Origin: Xiphydria camelus
Lineage: Eukaryota > Arthropoda > Insecta > Hymenoptera > Xiphydriidae
Direction of reading: 5' to 3'
NCBI GenBank assembly: GCA_963678675.1
Contig: OY783199.1
Span: 11,956,708 to 12,020,707, forward strand
DNA: 64,000 nt
In this document: positions 51,715-63,250 of the stretch, piece by piece
Layout of the letters: each line of letters starts with the position of its first letter
Position numbering within the stretch: the first letter of the stretch is position 1
Position numbers and translations under genes: made by a program
Notes under the pieces: generated by a model
What the model saw: the letters and a program-made list of their open reading frames with translations, nothing else
What the model was told of the DNA's origin: nothing
The model's database searches: none

Positions 51715-53852
51715 ATGGAGTTATTTGATAAACCAGTTTTTGAATCATCATTTGATGAAGATATTGACGTATTACCAAGAATGAGAAATCCGAAGAAAAA
51801 ACGTGCCCGGTAAGTAAATAAAAGATACCTATACCTATTAATTTATAACACAGTAAATCACTAAATTGGGTATTGAAATCTGACTTCAGTTTATGTTTCG
51901 GGCTGGTCCGCCATTAACAAAACTGATTTTGGTTTGGTTGTTGCTGCTCAGTTAAGCGTTTTTTTTTCAATTTTGTAGTTTTAGGAAATATGAAGAGAAA
52001 ACGGTCATTATTAAATTTAAAAACAATGTTTTTTTCACAAAATAGTTGTGGTGGGGGTTTTTAGGTATGAGGAATTTTATTTTTGCTAAAAATATCCGCC
52101 AGATGGCGCTACAGATAAGTTTCCTATAAACTTTACGTATTTTCGATGAAAGATCATGCTTGTTTTATATATTTTCATACATTTTCTTACTCTTTCTGTT
52201 TTATTTGCTCCTTTTTTTTGCAAATAATAAAAATTTTAAAAAAAGAAAAAATATTTTTAAAAGTGTTTATTATTTATTCTTAGTCGCTGTCGCTACTATA
52301 AATTACAGAGCGGGTTTCTTCTTCTTCGCCTTCAGCAGCCTCCGCTTCTATTTCACTCTCCTCGTCTTACAATTAGGCCGTCAGATAGTGACAGATTCTG
52401 GTGCCCCATTTTCACATATAAGCCTCGAAGAGGGTTGAAAAGTACTTCGATTTTGAGTAGAATGAAGGGAAATTAACGAATGGTCCCTGGGGATAACATA
52501 TGCAAAATTAAATTTTTCTTAACAAAAAAATAAAAGGTGTCTCTTGCCCATTTTTTCACGCAAGCCTTGTTCACTAAATGATTAATTAATAAAACCTGGC
52601 TTCGGAAAACCAAAGGCTTGAGTGTTGCAGGTGGCTAAAGGATTGAAATAAGGGCGTAATCTTGTAAGGAAAAATCGAGGTTCTGACCGATTTTCCCACA
52701 CAAGCCTTTGATTTCCGAAGCCAGGTTTTATTAATTAATCATTTAGTGAACAAGGCTTGCGTGAAAAAATGAACAAGAGGTACCTTTTATTTTTTCATTA
52801 AGAAAAATCGAATTTTCCATATGTTATCCCCAGGGACCATTCGTAAATTTCCCTTCATTCTACTCAAAATCGAAGTACTTTTCAACCCTCTTCGAGGCTT
52901 GTATGCGAAAATGGGGCACCAGAATCTGTCATTATCTCACGGTCTATCTGTATCATATGCGTCAGCATCACGTCTGAAAGTCCAGCATAGATCGGCGATC
53001 ATAGAATTTAATTTCTTTCCTTGATAACGTGCTAAAAAATGTATGGAATATAAAAAAAAAGACAAAATTTATTACATTAATGTTATAAACCGTAAAAGCA
53101 TTCTTTACCTTCAAAAGGCATGCACACTTGGTGAAATCTCTCACCCTGTTCATCACTTTCTGGTTTCGATATTCAAAATTTTATACTTTAAAAATGAGTA
53201 AATGAAACAAATAATGAGAAAATGTATGAAAATATATAAAACAAACATGATCTTTCATAGAAAATACGTAAAGTTTATAGGAAATTTATCTGTAGCACCC
53301 TCTGGCGGATGTTTTTAGCAAATATAAATATCAGAAATGAATTCCTCGTACCTAAAAACCCCCACCACAACTATTTTGTGAAAAAAAACATTTTTTTTAA
53401 ATTTAATAACGACCGTTTTCCCTTCATATTCCCTAAAAACTAAAAAATTGAAAAAAATGCTTAATTGAGCAGCAACAACCAAACCAAAATCAGTTTTGTT
53501 AATGGTAAACTAGCCCGGAACATAAACTGAAGTCAGATTTTAATACCCTCTTCATGACCCCCAAAATGACTTACAGTGTAATATGCGTTGCCACACATAA
53601 AAAGACGCTAGTCAAAGGAGGCACATTATTTGAATAATAAGTGAAAAATAATCAAAATAATCGACTAATTCTTATGGTCATAAATTTTATAATTCACAAA
53701 GAGAATTTTCAATTATAAATCATAGTTTTTTGATGATTTTTTTTACAGACACTCAACGATCACTTTGGAGAGTGACCATACTACTTTAAGAGGACCGGAA
53801 AGCCAATATACTGGCTCGACCCATGCAAATCCAAATGCCCAGTCCTCTTTAG
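51715..53852 (+). CDS. Two exon-like segments, unrecognised protein
   Basis: Exon 1 (51715-51809) reads MELFDKPVFESSFDEDIDVL then PRMRNPKKKRA, an acidic start followed by a basic, nuclear-signal-like run, and ends at CGG/TAAGTA (GT at 51810). Exon 2 (53749-53852) follows a TTTTTTTTACAG acceptor and reads HSTITLESDHTTLRGPESQY and HANPNAQSSL, ending at a TTTAG/GTTAAA donor. The frame is open across the join. The exon 2 donor phase does not fit the acceptor at 54409 before the pogo-like transposase, so a direct join to that gene is not supported. The intron contains a 1.7-kb foldback element. Could be the first exons of a Harbinger-type gene; I do not recognise the domain. Confidence 0.45.
51867..53551. 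mobile_element. Giant foldback element, 1.7 kb
   Basis: GGGTATTGAAATCTGACTTC at the left and the inverse ending GATTTTAATACCC at the right start two arms of about 790 bases that are inverse copies along most of their length. Landmarks in both include CAACAACCAAACC, GTGGTGGGGGTTTTTAGGTA, CTTTACGTATTTTC and GCACCAGAATCTGTC-type blocks. They meet around 52660. There is no significant frame conserved between the two arms, so it is a foldback, not an inverted gene pair. Confidence 0.85.
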
Positions 53853-54409
53853 GTTAAACATTTATATTTTATTTTATAAATGTTTTATCTATATAATAAT
53901 GTCCTATCCACTATAAAAAGAACCTTCTAATGAAAAGGTAAAATATTATAGCAAACATGTTTTTTTATTTTTATTTAAAATTTTATATAATCAAGTATAA
54001 ATTTATTCAATTTATTCCTTATAATATGGGATTTTGCTTCTCTATCCTATTTATTAATTACCTATATTATAATAAAATTACTGATAATAAGCGTCGAGAT
54101 AATAGCGTACCTATATTATAACCAGCAATATTACTGTCTCCTTATAATTAGGTGTTCCTAGCGATTAATATAACGCAATTGTGTGTAATTAACTTATTAA
54201 GTTAATGGTGAAATATAACTGTTCATGTAAATATTTCTAAAATCAGCGAAAATTATTTTTTGAACCCCTTTTTTTGAATAATAGATGTACGAATTAATTA
54301 TTCTTTTCTAACTTACCTTGGAATTGTTGAGAAAGAATTACTACTAATTTAATCACGCAATATTATTATGACACACATTTACATTTAATAAAATATCACG
54401 TGATTTCAG

Positions 54410-56118
54410 ATACATTGTTTACAAAATGATTGCCAATCCAATCAACGTCATAAATTTACTTGTGGTGACATTTCAAGCATTAAAGTTACCGGAAACACCA
54501 ATAACACAGCAGGAAATTAACTTAAAACAAAGTATTGAAGATATTTTATTAGATGCTATGAAAGAATATAATTGCATAGAATTTTTTCAAGATGAAACAT
54601 TAGAGTTTCAAGAATCGTATAAAGATATTGACATGCAAATTGTAGAAGACAATGATAAAATATGGACTGCAGATATAGATGAAAACTTACAAGTGTGCAC
54701 AAAAGATTCTGAAGAATTATCTCACAATTATAAAGCAAAAGCTGTAGAATTCTGGAGAAGTGGAGTTACAAAAAATCTTGCATTAAGAACTGTACAAAAT
54801 AGGTTCCGGAAAGTTAAATCGATAACCCAATTAAAACGCTGGGCACATACGCTAAATAAAGGAGGAACTTATAGAGAAAAAATAGGAAGAATCTCTACAT
54901 TTGTTTTGGAAAATTTAAAAAGTGCTATTGATGCCGGTCATATTATACATGACAGAGATTTGCAAAAATGGGCTTTACAGGCGCAAAAAGATATCGGAAA
55001 CGAAGATTTACGTTTCAAAGCTTCACATCAGTGGGTACATAATTTTAAAAAAGCCCATAGAATTGTGAGCAGAAAAATAAATAAATTCGTTACTAAAAAA
55101 ACGCTTGAAGGTGCTGACTATTTACAAAGAAAAGCTGACGCTTTTGTAGCTGAAACTAAACAAGTAATTCAAGAGAAAGGTATAGAGAACGTTTTTAATT
55201 CAGATCAGAGTGGGTTTCAGTTACAAATACATTCTGGACGGACTTTAGCAGTTGAAGGACAACAACAAATTCAATGTTTAGTACAGTCTGTTACTTCAAC
55301 GACCCACAGTTACACCATTCAGAAAATGGTATCAGGTGATGGAAAGCTCATGTCACCACTTTTTATTGTACTGAAGGAAAGAAGTGGTGAATTTGGACCA
55401 TTAGTAGAAGAGAGTTTATTTAGACCTCCTAACGTTTATATTATGGCTTCTAAATCAGGAAAACTGACTTCAGGTATTAACAGCTGAATTTTACATTCGA
55501 CACTACTTTGCATACATAATTAAAATTGCTTAAAATTTGACATATTTTCAGATCATTTTAAAACTTGGCTGAAAGATTATATTTTCCAAATGTTGGATCG
55601 ACAAGCGTTTTGCTGGTTGATTCGTAGAGTGGACATTGTTCTGCTGTTGTACAACAAGCAACTACTCCAAATAAAGAAATCGCTTTAAAAATCATTCCGA
55701 AAGGTACAACTGAAGGTACAACTGGTAAAATACAGCCATTAGATGTATATGGCTTTAGAATAGGAAAGAATTATGTTAGACATTTTTCTGATAATGTAAT
55801 ACTGATGAATGAAGATTTAAATTTCCACTTATAAGAAACAACATCATCAAACTCCAATCTTTGGTTCACAATCAGTTATCTTCTCCACGATACATAAATG
55901 TATTCAAATATTCGTGGTTTAAAAGTGGCTATACTAATGAAAAACCAAATGATTTTGAGAATCCGGTTGACTATGGTTTTGGAGAGGACACTAATGTATA
56001 CTTTGAAATAGAGGGCTGCTCTAATATTGCAATTGTTAGATGTTCATGGTGTAAAAAATCATTACGTCTTACACCTTTTTTCCATGTTTATCATTACTGT
56101 TCAAATTATAAAAATTGA
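54410..56118 (+). pseudogene. Pogo-like transposase (Tc5-type HTH, DDE_1), two exons, broken
   Basis: Exon 1 follows a TTTCAG acceptor and, from ATG 54426, has an acidic N-terminus. A helix block (AVEFWRSGVTKNLALRTVQN) precedes the CENP-B/Tc5-type HTH at residues about 155-225 (HIIHDRDLQKWALQAQKDIG, ASHQWVHNFKKAH). The start of the DDE_1 core follows with FNSDQSGFQLQ (D260), THSYTIQ and LMSPLFIVLKE. It ends at TTCAG/GTATTA (55474). Exon 2 (from 55552) has FKTWLKDY, LLVDS with the second Asp, SGHCSAVVQ, IPKGTT and KIQPLDVYGFR with the third Asp, then a cysteine-rich tail (CSWCKKS) and TGA at 56118. Exon 2 has a one-base deletion near 55580, a TAG in place of the tryptophan codon after LLVDS, and a short duplication. 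Exon 1 is intact. Confidence 0.85.
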
Positions 56119-56199
56119 TAATTGTCAAATTATTGTACGATCACACATTGAAAATAAAGAATATTAAATGTATTTATAGCAACGATAATAAATGATCAT

Positions 56200-57215
56200 T
56201 TAATTCACCACTTAAATGACCGAATTAGCACGTAACAAAAAAAGACACGGCTAATGTTTTTTGATATACTACACCATATCGCAGAATGAAGAAAACAAGT
56301 ATTTTTTTATTAAAAATAAAATACATTTAATTTAGGGGTAGTTTGCCCTTTCGAGGGTTTTTTTTTTAAACGCGAAATATGTCAACTTTAATTTCTTTTT
56401 TTATTTTAAATAGAATAACTATTATCCAGATTTAATAAATTTGGTAACATCTGTAGCGACAAAATTGTGGAAAAACTTATTTTTACCCCTGCGAAAAATG
56501 AGGGATACAACCCCCGAGTGTAAAAGTACTTCACACGTCATTGTCTTTCGATAAGGAATAATATTCAATTTGTTTCATTAAAAAATTCAACATAGTTTTT
56601 GAGAAATTGTAGAAAATTGGTTTTAGAGGATCAAGTTTAGGGGTGATTTTCACCCCTTAAATAGCCGAATTAGCTCGTACAATAAAATACGTGTCTAATG
56701 ATTTTTGATATACTACAATATATCGCAGAATGAAGAAAATAAGAATTTTTATTAAAAATAAAACACATTTAATTTAGGGGTAGTTTGCCCTTTCGAGGGG
56801 AAGTTTTTTAAAAAACCCCGAAATACGTCCTTTAATTTCTTTTTTTATTTATAATAGAATAATTATTATCCAGATTTAATAAATTTGGTAACATCTGTGG
56901 CGAAGATATTGTGGAAAAACTTATTTTTACCCCTTCGAAAAATGAGGGATGCAACCCCCGAGTGTAAAAGTATTTCACATGTCATCGTCTTTCGATAAGG
57001 AATAATATCCAATTTGTTTCATTAAGAAATTCAACGTAGTTTTTGAGAAGTCGTATGAAATTGGTTTTAGGGGGTCAAGTTTAGGGGTGATTTTCACCCC
57101 TTAAATGACCGAATTAGCACGTACAAAAAATATGTGTCCAATGTTTTTTGATATACTACAGCATATCGCAGAATGAAGAACATCGGTGAGGTACACCTTG
57201 AATACTCTCCTTGTT
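56200..57215. repeat. Satellite array, about 455-base units, left arm of the inverted duplication
   Basis: Two full units and part of a third (starting about 56215, 56660 and 57110). Each has ACCGAATTAGCACGTA or a variant, GATATACTACA, CATATCGCAGAATGAAGAA, TTTAGGGGTAGTTTGCCCTT and GGTTTTAGGGGGTCAAGTTT. The array directly follows the transposase tail. Inverted copies fill 62222-63250. It ends with CGGTGAGGTACACCTTGAAT. Confidence 0.9.
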
Positions 57216-57454
57216 AGTACAATCGTCTCCCATAAGGCGATATGTTAAAAGTGGTCAACTTTAGAATAAAATAACGAAGAAACTAGACGGTCTATATTGC
57301 TCAAATTTTCGTATTAGTTGTGTAAAGTATTCGTGTATATCATATAAAAAAATTAGGGCTGTAAGTTGGTTTTCGTCTGATAGTCGAACCTCCTTAACAG
57401 CCGCATTCGCCAAGAGAGGAACTTACTCCACCGAGCGTAAAGAAGTTTCACTTC

Positions 57455-57511
<57 letters not shown>
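57455..57511. repeat. (GA)n microsatellite
   Basis: A GAGAGA run of about 54 bases on plus, producing a serine-leucine frame on minus that is not a gene. Confidence 0.95.
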
Positions 57512-57513
<2 letters not shown>

Positions 57514-57763
57514 CGGGCCCGCCATCATTATGCGACCTCAGAAGGGTTAAAGTAGCTTCGTCGACAAAAAAAAAGGATGAAACGAAATCAATCGAATCGT
57601 AGTACGATGCAAAATTATTTTTAAATAATGATAATAAATTATAATGCATTAGTAATAAGTAAATCCACTTAGAATTATTACTACTAACAAGTGCAGTTAC
57701 AATCCTTGCTGTTAATTTTGATAAGGTTTATTATTCTTTTTAATAATGATTTTTATTCGTAAA

Positions 57764-59091
57764 CTAGCAGCCCGTCCCGGCTTCGCACGGGTAGATTGTG
57801 GATTGATTTTGTCCGTCCACCACATTATTAGCTACAGAAAAATCCTAAACCCTACTATCAAAAAGAATTTTTATAGGGCCCACATAGTTTTCATGGTACG
57901 AAGCCGAACTGTACTTGACCTTCAAAAAGTCCCGGTACGGCTGAATATTTCAGCGGGAAATCATTTTATAGAAAAATTTTTAATACAAAACTTTTAGTAT
58001 TTTTCCCGGGCTACCCAATGGTCATATTGGATTTGACCTTGACCATGACCTTCAAGGTTATATCAAGGTCAAATTAATTTTTTTTCGCGTTCAAATGTGT
58101 CCTTGACCATTTTTTTCATGTTACCTTTATTGTCAGCGGAGGTCAATTTTAGGTCAAGTATAGTTCGACTTTTTGAACACCCTGTATAAGATTTACTAAC
58201 TCAGAAACCTTCGTGGATATGTGTCCAACTGTTCCCCAAATTATCATCGCAATCGGATGAACGGTTTAGGAAGGCATAATAATCATCCGTACCGGTACTT
58301 TTTGAACACCCTGTATAAGATTTACTAACTCAGAAACCTTCGCGGGCATGCGTCCAACCATTCCCCAAAGTTTCATCGCAATCGGATGAACGGTTTAGGA
58401 AGGCATAATAATCATCAGTACTGGTACTTTTTGAACACCCTGTATAAGATTTACTAAGAAACCTTCGCGGGCATGCGTCCAACCATTCCCCAACTTTTCA
58501 TCGCAATCGGATGAACGGTTTAGGAAGGCATAATAATCATCAGTACCGGTACTTTTTGAACACCTTTTATAAGATTTGCTAACTCAGAAACCTTCGCGGG
58601 CATGCGTCCAACCATTCCCCAAAGTTTCATCGCAATCGGACGAACGGTTTAGGAAGGCATAATAATCATCCGTACCGGTACTTTTTGAACACCCTGTATA
58701 AGATTTACTAACTCAGAAACCTTCGCGGGCATGCGTCCAACCATTCCCCAAAGTTTCATCGCAATCGAATGAACGGTTTAGGAAGGCATTTGATATTACC
58801 TTAAAGGTCACGGTCAAGGTCAAATCCAATACGACCAATGGATAGCCAAGGTAAAATCCTTGAAGTTTTGTATTAAACATTTTTCTCTAAAATGTTTTCC
58901 CGCTGAGATAATCGACCGTACCGGGACTTTTTGAACACCCTGTATAAGATTTACTAACTCAGAAACCATCGCGGGCATGCGTCCAACCATTTCCCAAAAT
59001 TTCATCGCAATCGGATGAACGGTTTAGGAAGGCATAAGAAACATACAGACAGACAGACAGACAGACAAACATTCATTTTTATATATATAGA
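57764..59091 (-). mobile_element. Complete non-autonomous Helitron, 1,328 bases
   Basis: Read on minus it starts TCTATATATATAAAAATGAA at 59091, followed by a TGTCTGTCTG microsatellite. It ends with the CCCGTGCGAAGCCGGGACGG hairpin and CTGCTAG at 57764, next to T. Inside are five or six inverted units of the 125-base repeat found at 6110-7385, and unique segments such as TGACCTTGACCATGACC shared with 5030-5831 and 7460-7770. No helicase fragment. It is the cleanest Helitron in the window. Confidence 0.9.
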
Positions 59092-59175
59092 CTAGAAGAA
59101 TTGTTTCTACGGAAAGATGAAATATTCGTAAACACTAGAAGAATTGTTTCTACGGAAAGATAAAAGCTTCATAAT
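59092..59175. repeat. Direct duplication, AGAAGAATTGTTTCTACGGA
   Basis: ACTAGAAGAATTGTTTCTACGGAAAGAT occurs at 59091 and again at 59134, separated by 16 bases. Confidence 0.85.
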
Positions 59176-60654
59176 AAAAATACTATTATAATTCGAAATA
59201 TCGAATGCATATTGATTCCTGTAAAATTACTATTATACAGCAACGATTATCTCATACCAGTATATAGTTCTTGAAAAGCAATAATAACGTTCATTACGAT
59301 ATCAGCAAAAAAATTCTTTTCAGAGGTGTCGCATAAGCGTACTCGTACTTCAATTATATTGCTGTCCATAAAGTTGTATCTGACGATTACTATTACTTAA
59401 GTAATTATCGGTAAGTGAAAAAATTCCCATTTCACATTTTATAAACCATATAGGAATACAAACCGTCAAGAGAGATCGCCGAAGATTCGATTTCCAACCA
59501 TATTGCGGACGCCAGTTCCCTTCATCCAGTCGTAGACAGACTACCGCCGACGGACAGATCGTTTGCTAGATCGTAACGCGATCGCACGCATGGCTAAACG
59601 TAACATATCTGCCAAATCGTGGAATGAGTCTGGGTGATGTACAACCAGGAATGATGGTTTCCACTATATACCACTCGTATACGGGGTTCGATTTGAAATC
59701 GGGTTGCGTTACCGTCACGGATACGCGACCGAGGGTTGAGGCCATGGGTGAGGGAGCTCCTCTTTTTCAGGGAGGGATGCATTGGCCCGTGAACTCACCG
59801 ATAACGTAGAATTATAGTCCCGGCACGGCCGACTGAGTCCTCTCTCTCACCTCACGCTTCCGCTTCGGTCCTACATAGTACAAAATACCCATCACTGCAT
59901 ATACCTACTTGGGTTTGCTGGGTTTGTAGGTAACCATTCCGCCCGACTGATCCTGCCACCTACACGTATTTTTAAATTATTGTCCGATCAGCTAAGTGGC
60001 TCGACGCCCAGGTCGTTCAAGCGAGAGAATTCTTTCTCAAAGGTGTGGGGAGAGGGAGGGGAAGGGGGGGGGGGTGCTAAATTACACGCTCTATGAGCTT
60101 GGTTAGATAACGCAGTACTAAGGAAACTCTTGTACCACACAGAAGTGTAACCACGCTTTTGTGTATGCTTTCGGCTCATAAAATTCACTTTTCCTCACTC
60201 ATGCCCATTTCGAGGCCTTTTCCAGCCTATTTCTAGACCGTAAGATGGCGTTCATCCCGCGTGACACCGACCGGGAGTCCGCAGGCTGTTAAAAGCACTT
60301 TACTCAGACTGGCACGATTGCTTAGTCCGAAGTGGGTCCTTTTTGATGTGTAAACATCTATTACGGCGGTATGAGGGTAAACCTCGGGAAATGTGACGGA
60401 AATGTGAAGCCGGATGTGATTAGTGCGCAGTGATTCGTGCGCAGCTACTTCAGCGCTTGCGGCCTAGGGTGGTATTACATTTTCTTGTCGATGATGTCGA
60501 TATAGTAAATCGCTATACAACCTACTAATAGCGCAGCTAGCATTGGTGATGCACACAAGCCTAGTCACTTTCTCCTAGCTTCCCCACGCGCTCCGTAAAC
60601 AGCTGTCACTTGTATCTCTGTGTCTAAATAATCTATACATACCATAATACCGTA
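59176..60654. other. Unassigned stretch
   Basis: Mixed-composition DNA with a G run at 60064-60073. The 60-residue frames on opposite strands at 59594-59809 overlap and show no known domain. The GC-rich part at 60235-60460 was checked for rRNA-like sequence and none was recognised. Confidence 0.4.
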
Positions 60655-60803
60655 TACCGCACGTCCCGTAAGAAACGCAACAAGCGACATTTTTCTTCGG
60701 CAGTATTTGCCGACGGTGTTTGAGTCTTTTATAAGGTATGTGCACCGTTGGCAAATACTGCCGACGGTAAATGTCGCTTGTTGCGTTTCTTCCGGGATAC
60801 CGT
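60655..60803. mobile_element. Palindromic element, about 149 bases
   Basis: AAGAAACGCAACAAGCGACAT through GGCAGTATTTGCC on the left is matched inverted by GGCAAATACTGCC through ATGTCGCTTGTTGCGTTTCTT on the right. The loop is about 35 bases. Outer ends differ slightly (ACGTCCCGTA versus TCCCGGAA inverse). Confidence 0.85.
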
Positions 60804-60869
60804 ACCGTATGTATATAATCGTGAATTTATGAATTATGAATAATGGTTATTACTCACCATAATTCACAA

Positions 60870-61130
60870 ATCCACGACTTCGAGGTTAGACGCATCGATC
60901 TCCCGAATTGATACCAACTCTACCGACTCTACCGTATGTCCGTCTCTGTACTGGCCAATTTGAAAGTTACCTTCGGATAGGCTTGGTTGGTAATCGAGAC
61001 ATTTATACCGTAATTATAATTATTTTCGTAATTTCCATTATTCACAAATTCACAATTTCGAGGTTAGACGCTTCGATCTCCCGAATTGACATCAACTCTA
61101 ACTGCCGACTCGACTTCTACCGTATTACCC
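60870..61130. repeat. Direct duplication of about 90 bases
   Basis: TTCGAGGTTAGACGC(A/T)TCGATCTCCCGAATTGA occurs at 60878 and 61048, each preceded by a TTATTCACAAAT-type segment and followed by CAACTCTA and CGACT(C/T)(T/G)AC. Confidence 0.8.
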
Positions 61131-61351
61131 CGATAGCAAAGTGGCACCACATTGACTGCACCCTGCTTTCACGCGGTGCATTCGAGTGCATGCACTGGGG
61201 TGCCCATCTGTCTGTCCACCGTGAAGCCACACTGCAGTCACGCAGTGTAAGTACGATGGTAAAAGTAGAATTTTGCAAAAAGGGGGCGATAAAGTAGGAT
61301 TTCTCGCCTGCCTTATCCGCCTACTAGTGTCGGTTTTTCTTTCTTAAACCC

Positions 61352-61430
61352 GACCTGGCCAGGACTCGAACCTGCGATCTTTAGAAGACTGGGAACGCTT
61401 CTCGCATTCTACCAATTGCGCCATCGACTC
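61352..61430 (-). tRNA. tRNA-like unit (A and B boxes), probably pseudogene or SINE head
   Basis: On minus, TGGCGCAATTGGTAGAATGC fits a Pol III A box/D arm. GGTTCGAGTCC fits the B box/T arm, with a four-base T stem CAGG/CCTG. CTTCTAA between them looks like an Arg-UCU anticodon loop, and the A and B boxes are also like those of Arg-UCU tRNAs. The acceptor arms (GAGTCGA versus CCAGGTC) do not pair, the anticodon stem is poor and about eight extra bases precede it. A functional tRNA is therefore unlikely. No terminator T run follows. Confidence 0.5.
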
Positions 61431-61551
61431 TTTGTGGTGGAAGTCAACTAAGAGAGTTATACATATAATATATCGATACCTGAAAGCAACAGTACTGTAA
61501 CTAGTGAGATAAATCCGAAAGCCGATTTCGAGCTATGTCAAACGTAAACTA

Positions 61552-61668
61552 AAACCGGCCTTTATACAATGCAACACTGAGATATCTTGGCAAAAATATT
61601 AAAATAAATATGTAATTTAAATATTTTTACCAAGATATCTCAGTGTTGCATTGTGTAAAGGCCGGTTT
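61552..61668. mobile_element. Palindromic element, about 117 bases
   Basis: AAACCGGCCTTTATACAATG through CACTGAGATATCTTGG and its exact inverse, with an AT-rich loop near 61595-61620. A (TA)n run follows at 61668-61684. Confidence 0.9.
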
Positions 61669-61684
61669 ATATATATATATATAT

Positions 61685-62221
61685 CATTAAATTTTTAAAA
61701 ATAATTTGATACTTTCTTTTTCAAAACAGTAGCGATTATGATAATTAATTATTCATTATTTATGGAATAATTCAGTATAATTTGCACTGTTTGAAACATT
61801 ATTATAATATCAATTTTGTTATTTTCTAATTTAAAAATTCTTCTATCGGGGTGTGAAATCAATTAATTGTAAATTTACAACCGCACATACGCAGATCAAA
61901 ATTTGTAACTAGTCACAAATTGCTTTCTGGGAACAAACCTATTATTATATCAATTTTGTTATTTTCTAATTTAACACATTCGCTGTCACTTTTAGATTGA
62001 TTGCATCGCGCTCAGTGCCGGTAACAGACTGAATAATGTAATGTGCACGTCAATGTGTCTCCGATCGGAGCCGGCGGCACAGGCGCGAAGTGTCGACTGG
62101 CTCCGATCGGAGCCGGCGGCAGCAAACGTGTTAAAAATTTTGTGAAGACAATGAATTTACCGACATTCATGGTCGGTAAATTTACGAAGTGTGCACGTCG
62201 AAAAGGCACCGTGACTGCACT
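61685..62221. other. AT-rich stretch with two small duplications
   Basis: ATATCAATTTTGTTATTTTCTAATTTAA occurs near 61806 and 61946. CTCCGATCGGAGCCGGCGGCA occurs near 62058 and 62100. No gene. Confidence 0.55.
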
Positions 62222-63250
62222 TACAAGGAGAGTATTCGAGGTGTACCTCACCGATTTTCTTCATTCTGCGATATGTTGTAGTATATCAAAAAACATTAGA
62301 TACATATTTTTTTATACGTGCTAATTCGGTCATTTAAGGGGTGAAAATCACCCTTAAACTTGACCCCCTAAAACCAATTTTCTACGATTTCTCAAAAACT
62401 ACGTTGAATTTCTTAACGAAACAAATTGAATATTATTCCTTATCGAAAGACGATGATATGTGAAGTACTTTTACACTCGGTGGTTGCATCCCTCATTTTT
62501 CGCAGGGGTAAAACTTAGTTTTTCCACAATTTTTTCGCCACAGATGTTACCAAATTTATTAAATCTGGATAACAATTATTCTATTATAAAGAAAAAAAGA
62601 AATTAAAGTTGACATATTTCGGGGTTTTTCGAAAAACCCCCTCGAAAGGGTAAACCACCCCTAAATTAAATGTATTTTATTTTTAATAAAAAAGTTCTTA
62701 TTTTCTTCATTCTGCGATATATCATAGTGCACCGAAAAACATTAGACGCGTATTTTTTTTGTTACGTGCTAATTCTGTCATTTAAGTGGTGAAAACCACC
62801 CCTAAACTTGACCCCCTAAAACAAATGTTCTACGATTTCTCAAAAACTACGTTGAATTTCTTAACGAAACGAATTGAATATTATTCCTTATCGAAAGACG
62901 ATGACATGTCAAGTACTTTTACACTCGGTGGTTGCATCCCTCATTTTTCGCAGGGGTAAAACTAAGTTTTTCCACAATTTTTTCGCCACAGATGTTACCA
63001 AATTTATTAAATCTGGATAACAATTATTCTATTATAAAGAAAAAAAGAAATTAAAGTTGACATATTTCGGGGTTTTTCGAAAAACCCCCTCGAAAGGGTA
63101 AACCACCCCTAAATTAAATGTATTTTATTTTCAATAAAAAAGTTCTTATTTCCTTCATTCTGCGATATATCATAGTGCATCGAAAAACATTAGACGCGTA
63201 TTTTTTTGTTACGTGCTAATTCTGTCATTTAAGTGGTGAATTAAATGATC
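62222..63250. repeat. Satellite array, right arm of the inverted duplication
   Basis: Inverted copy of 56200-57215: the same 455-base unit, two full copies (starting about 62330 and 62780 in plus coordinates) plus a partial. It opens with the inverse of CGGTGAGGTACACCT and ends next to the inverted transposase tail. The two right-arm units are nearly identical to each other, more so than to the left-arm units. Confidence 0.9.

Noticed and set aside
53749..55473. Direct splicing of the 53749-53852 exon to the pogo-like transposase
   Set aside because: The exon leaves one base in phase, and joining to 54410 runs into a TGA after five codons.
57353..57649. Ser-Leu repeat protein on minus
   Set aside because: It is the (GA)n microsatellite translated.
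59176..60460. GC-rich block suspected to be rRNA-like
   Set aside because: No recognisable conserved rRNA segment on either strand.
62043..62324. Opposing frames of 93 and 79 residues
   Set aside because: Built on a direct repeat with CCGATCGGAGCC and on satellite sequence.
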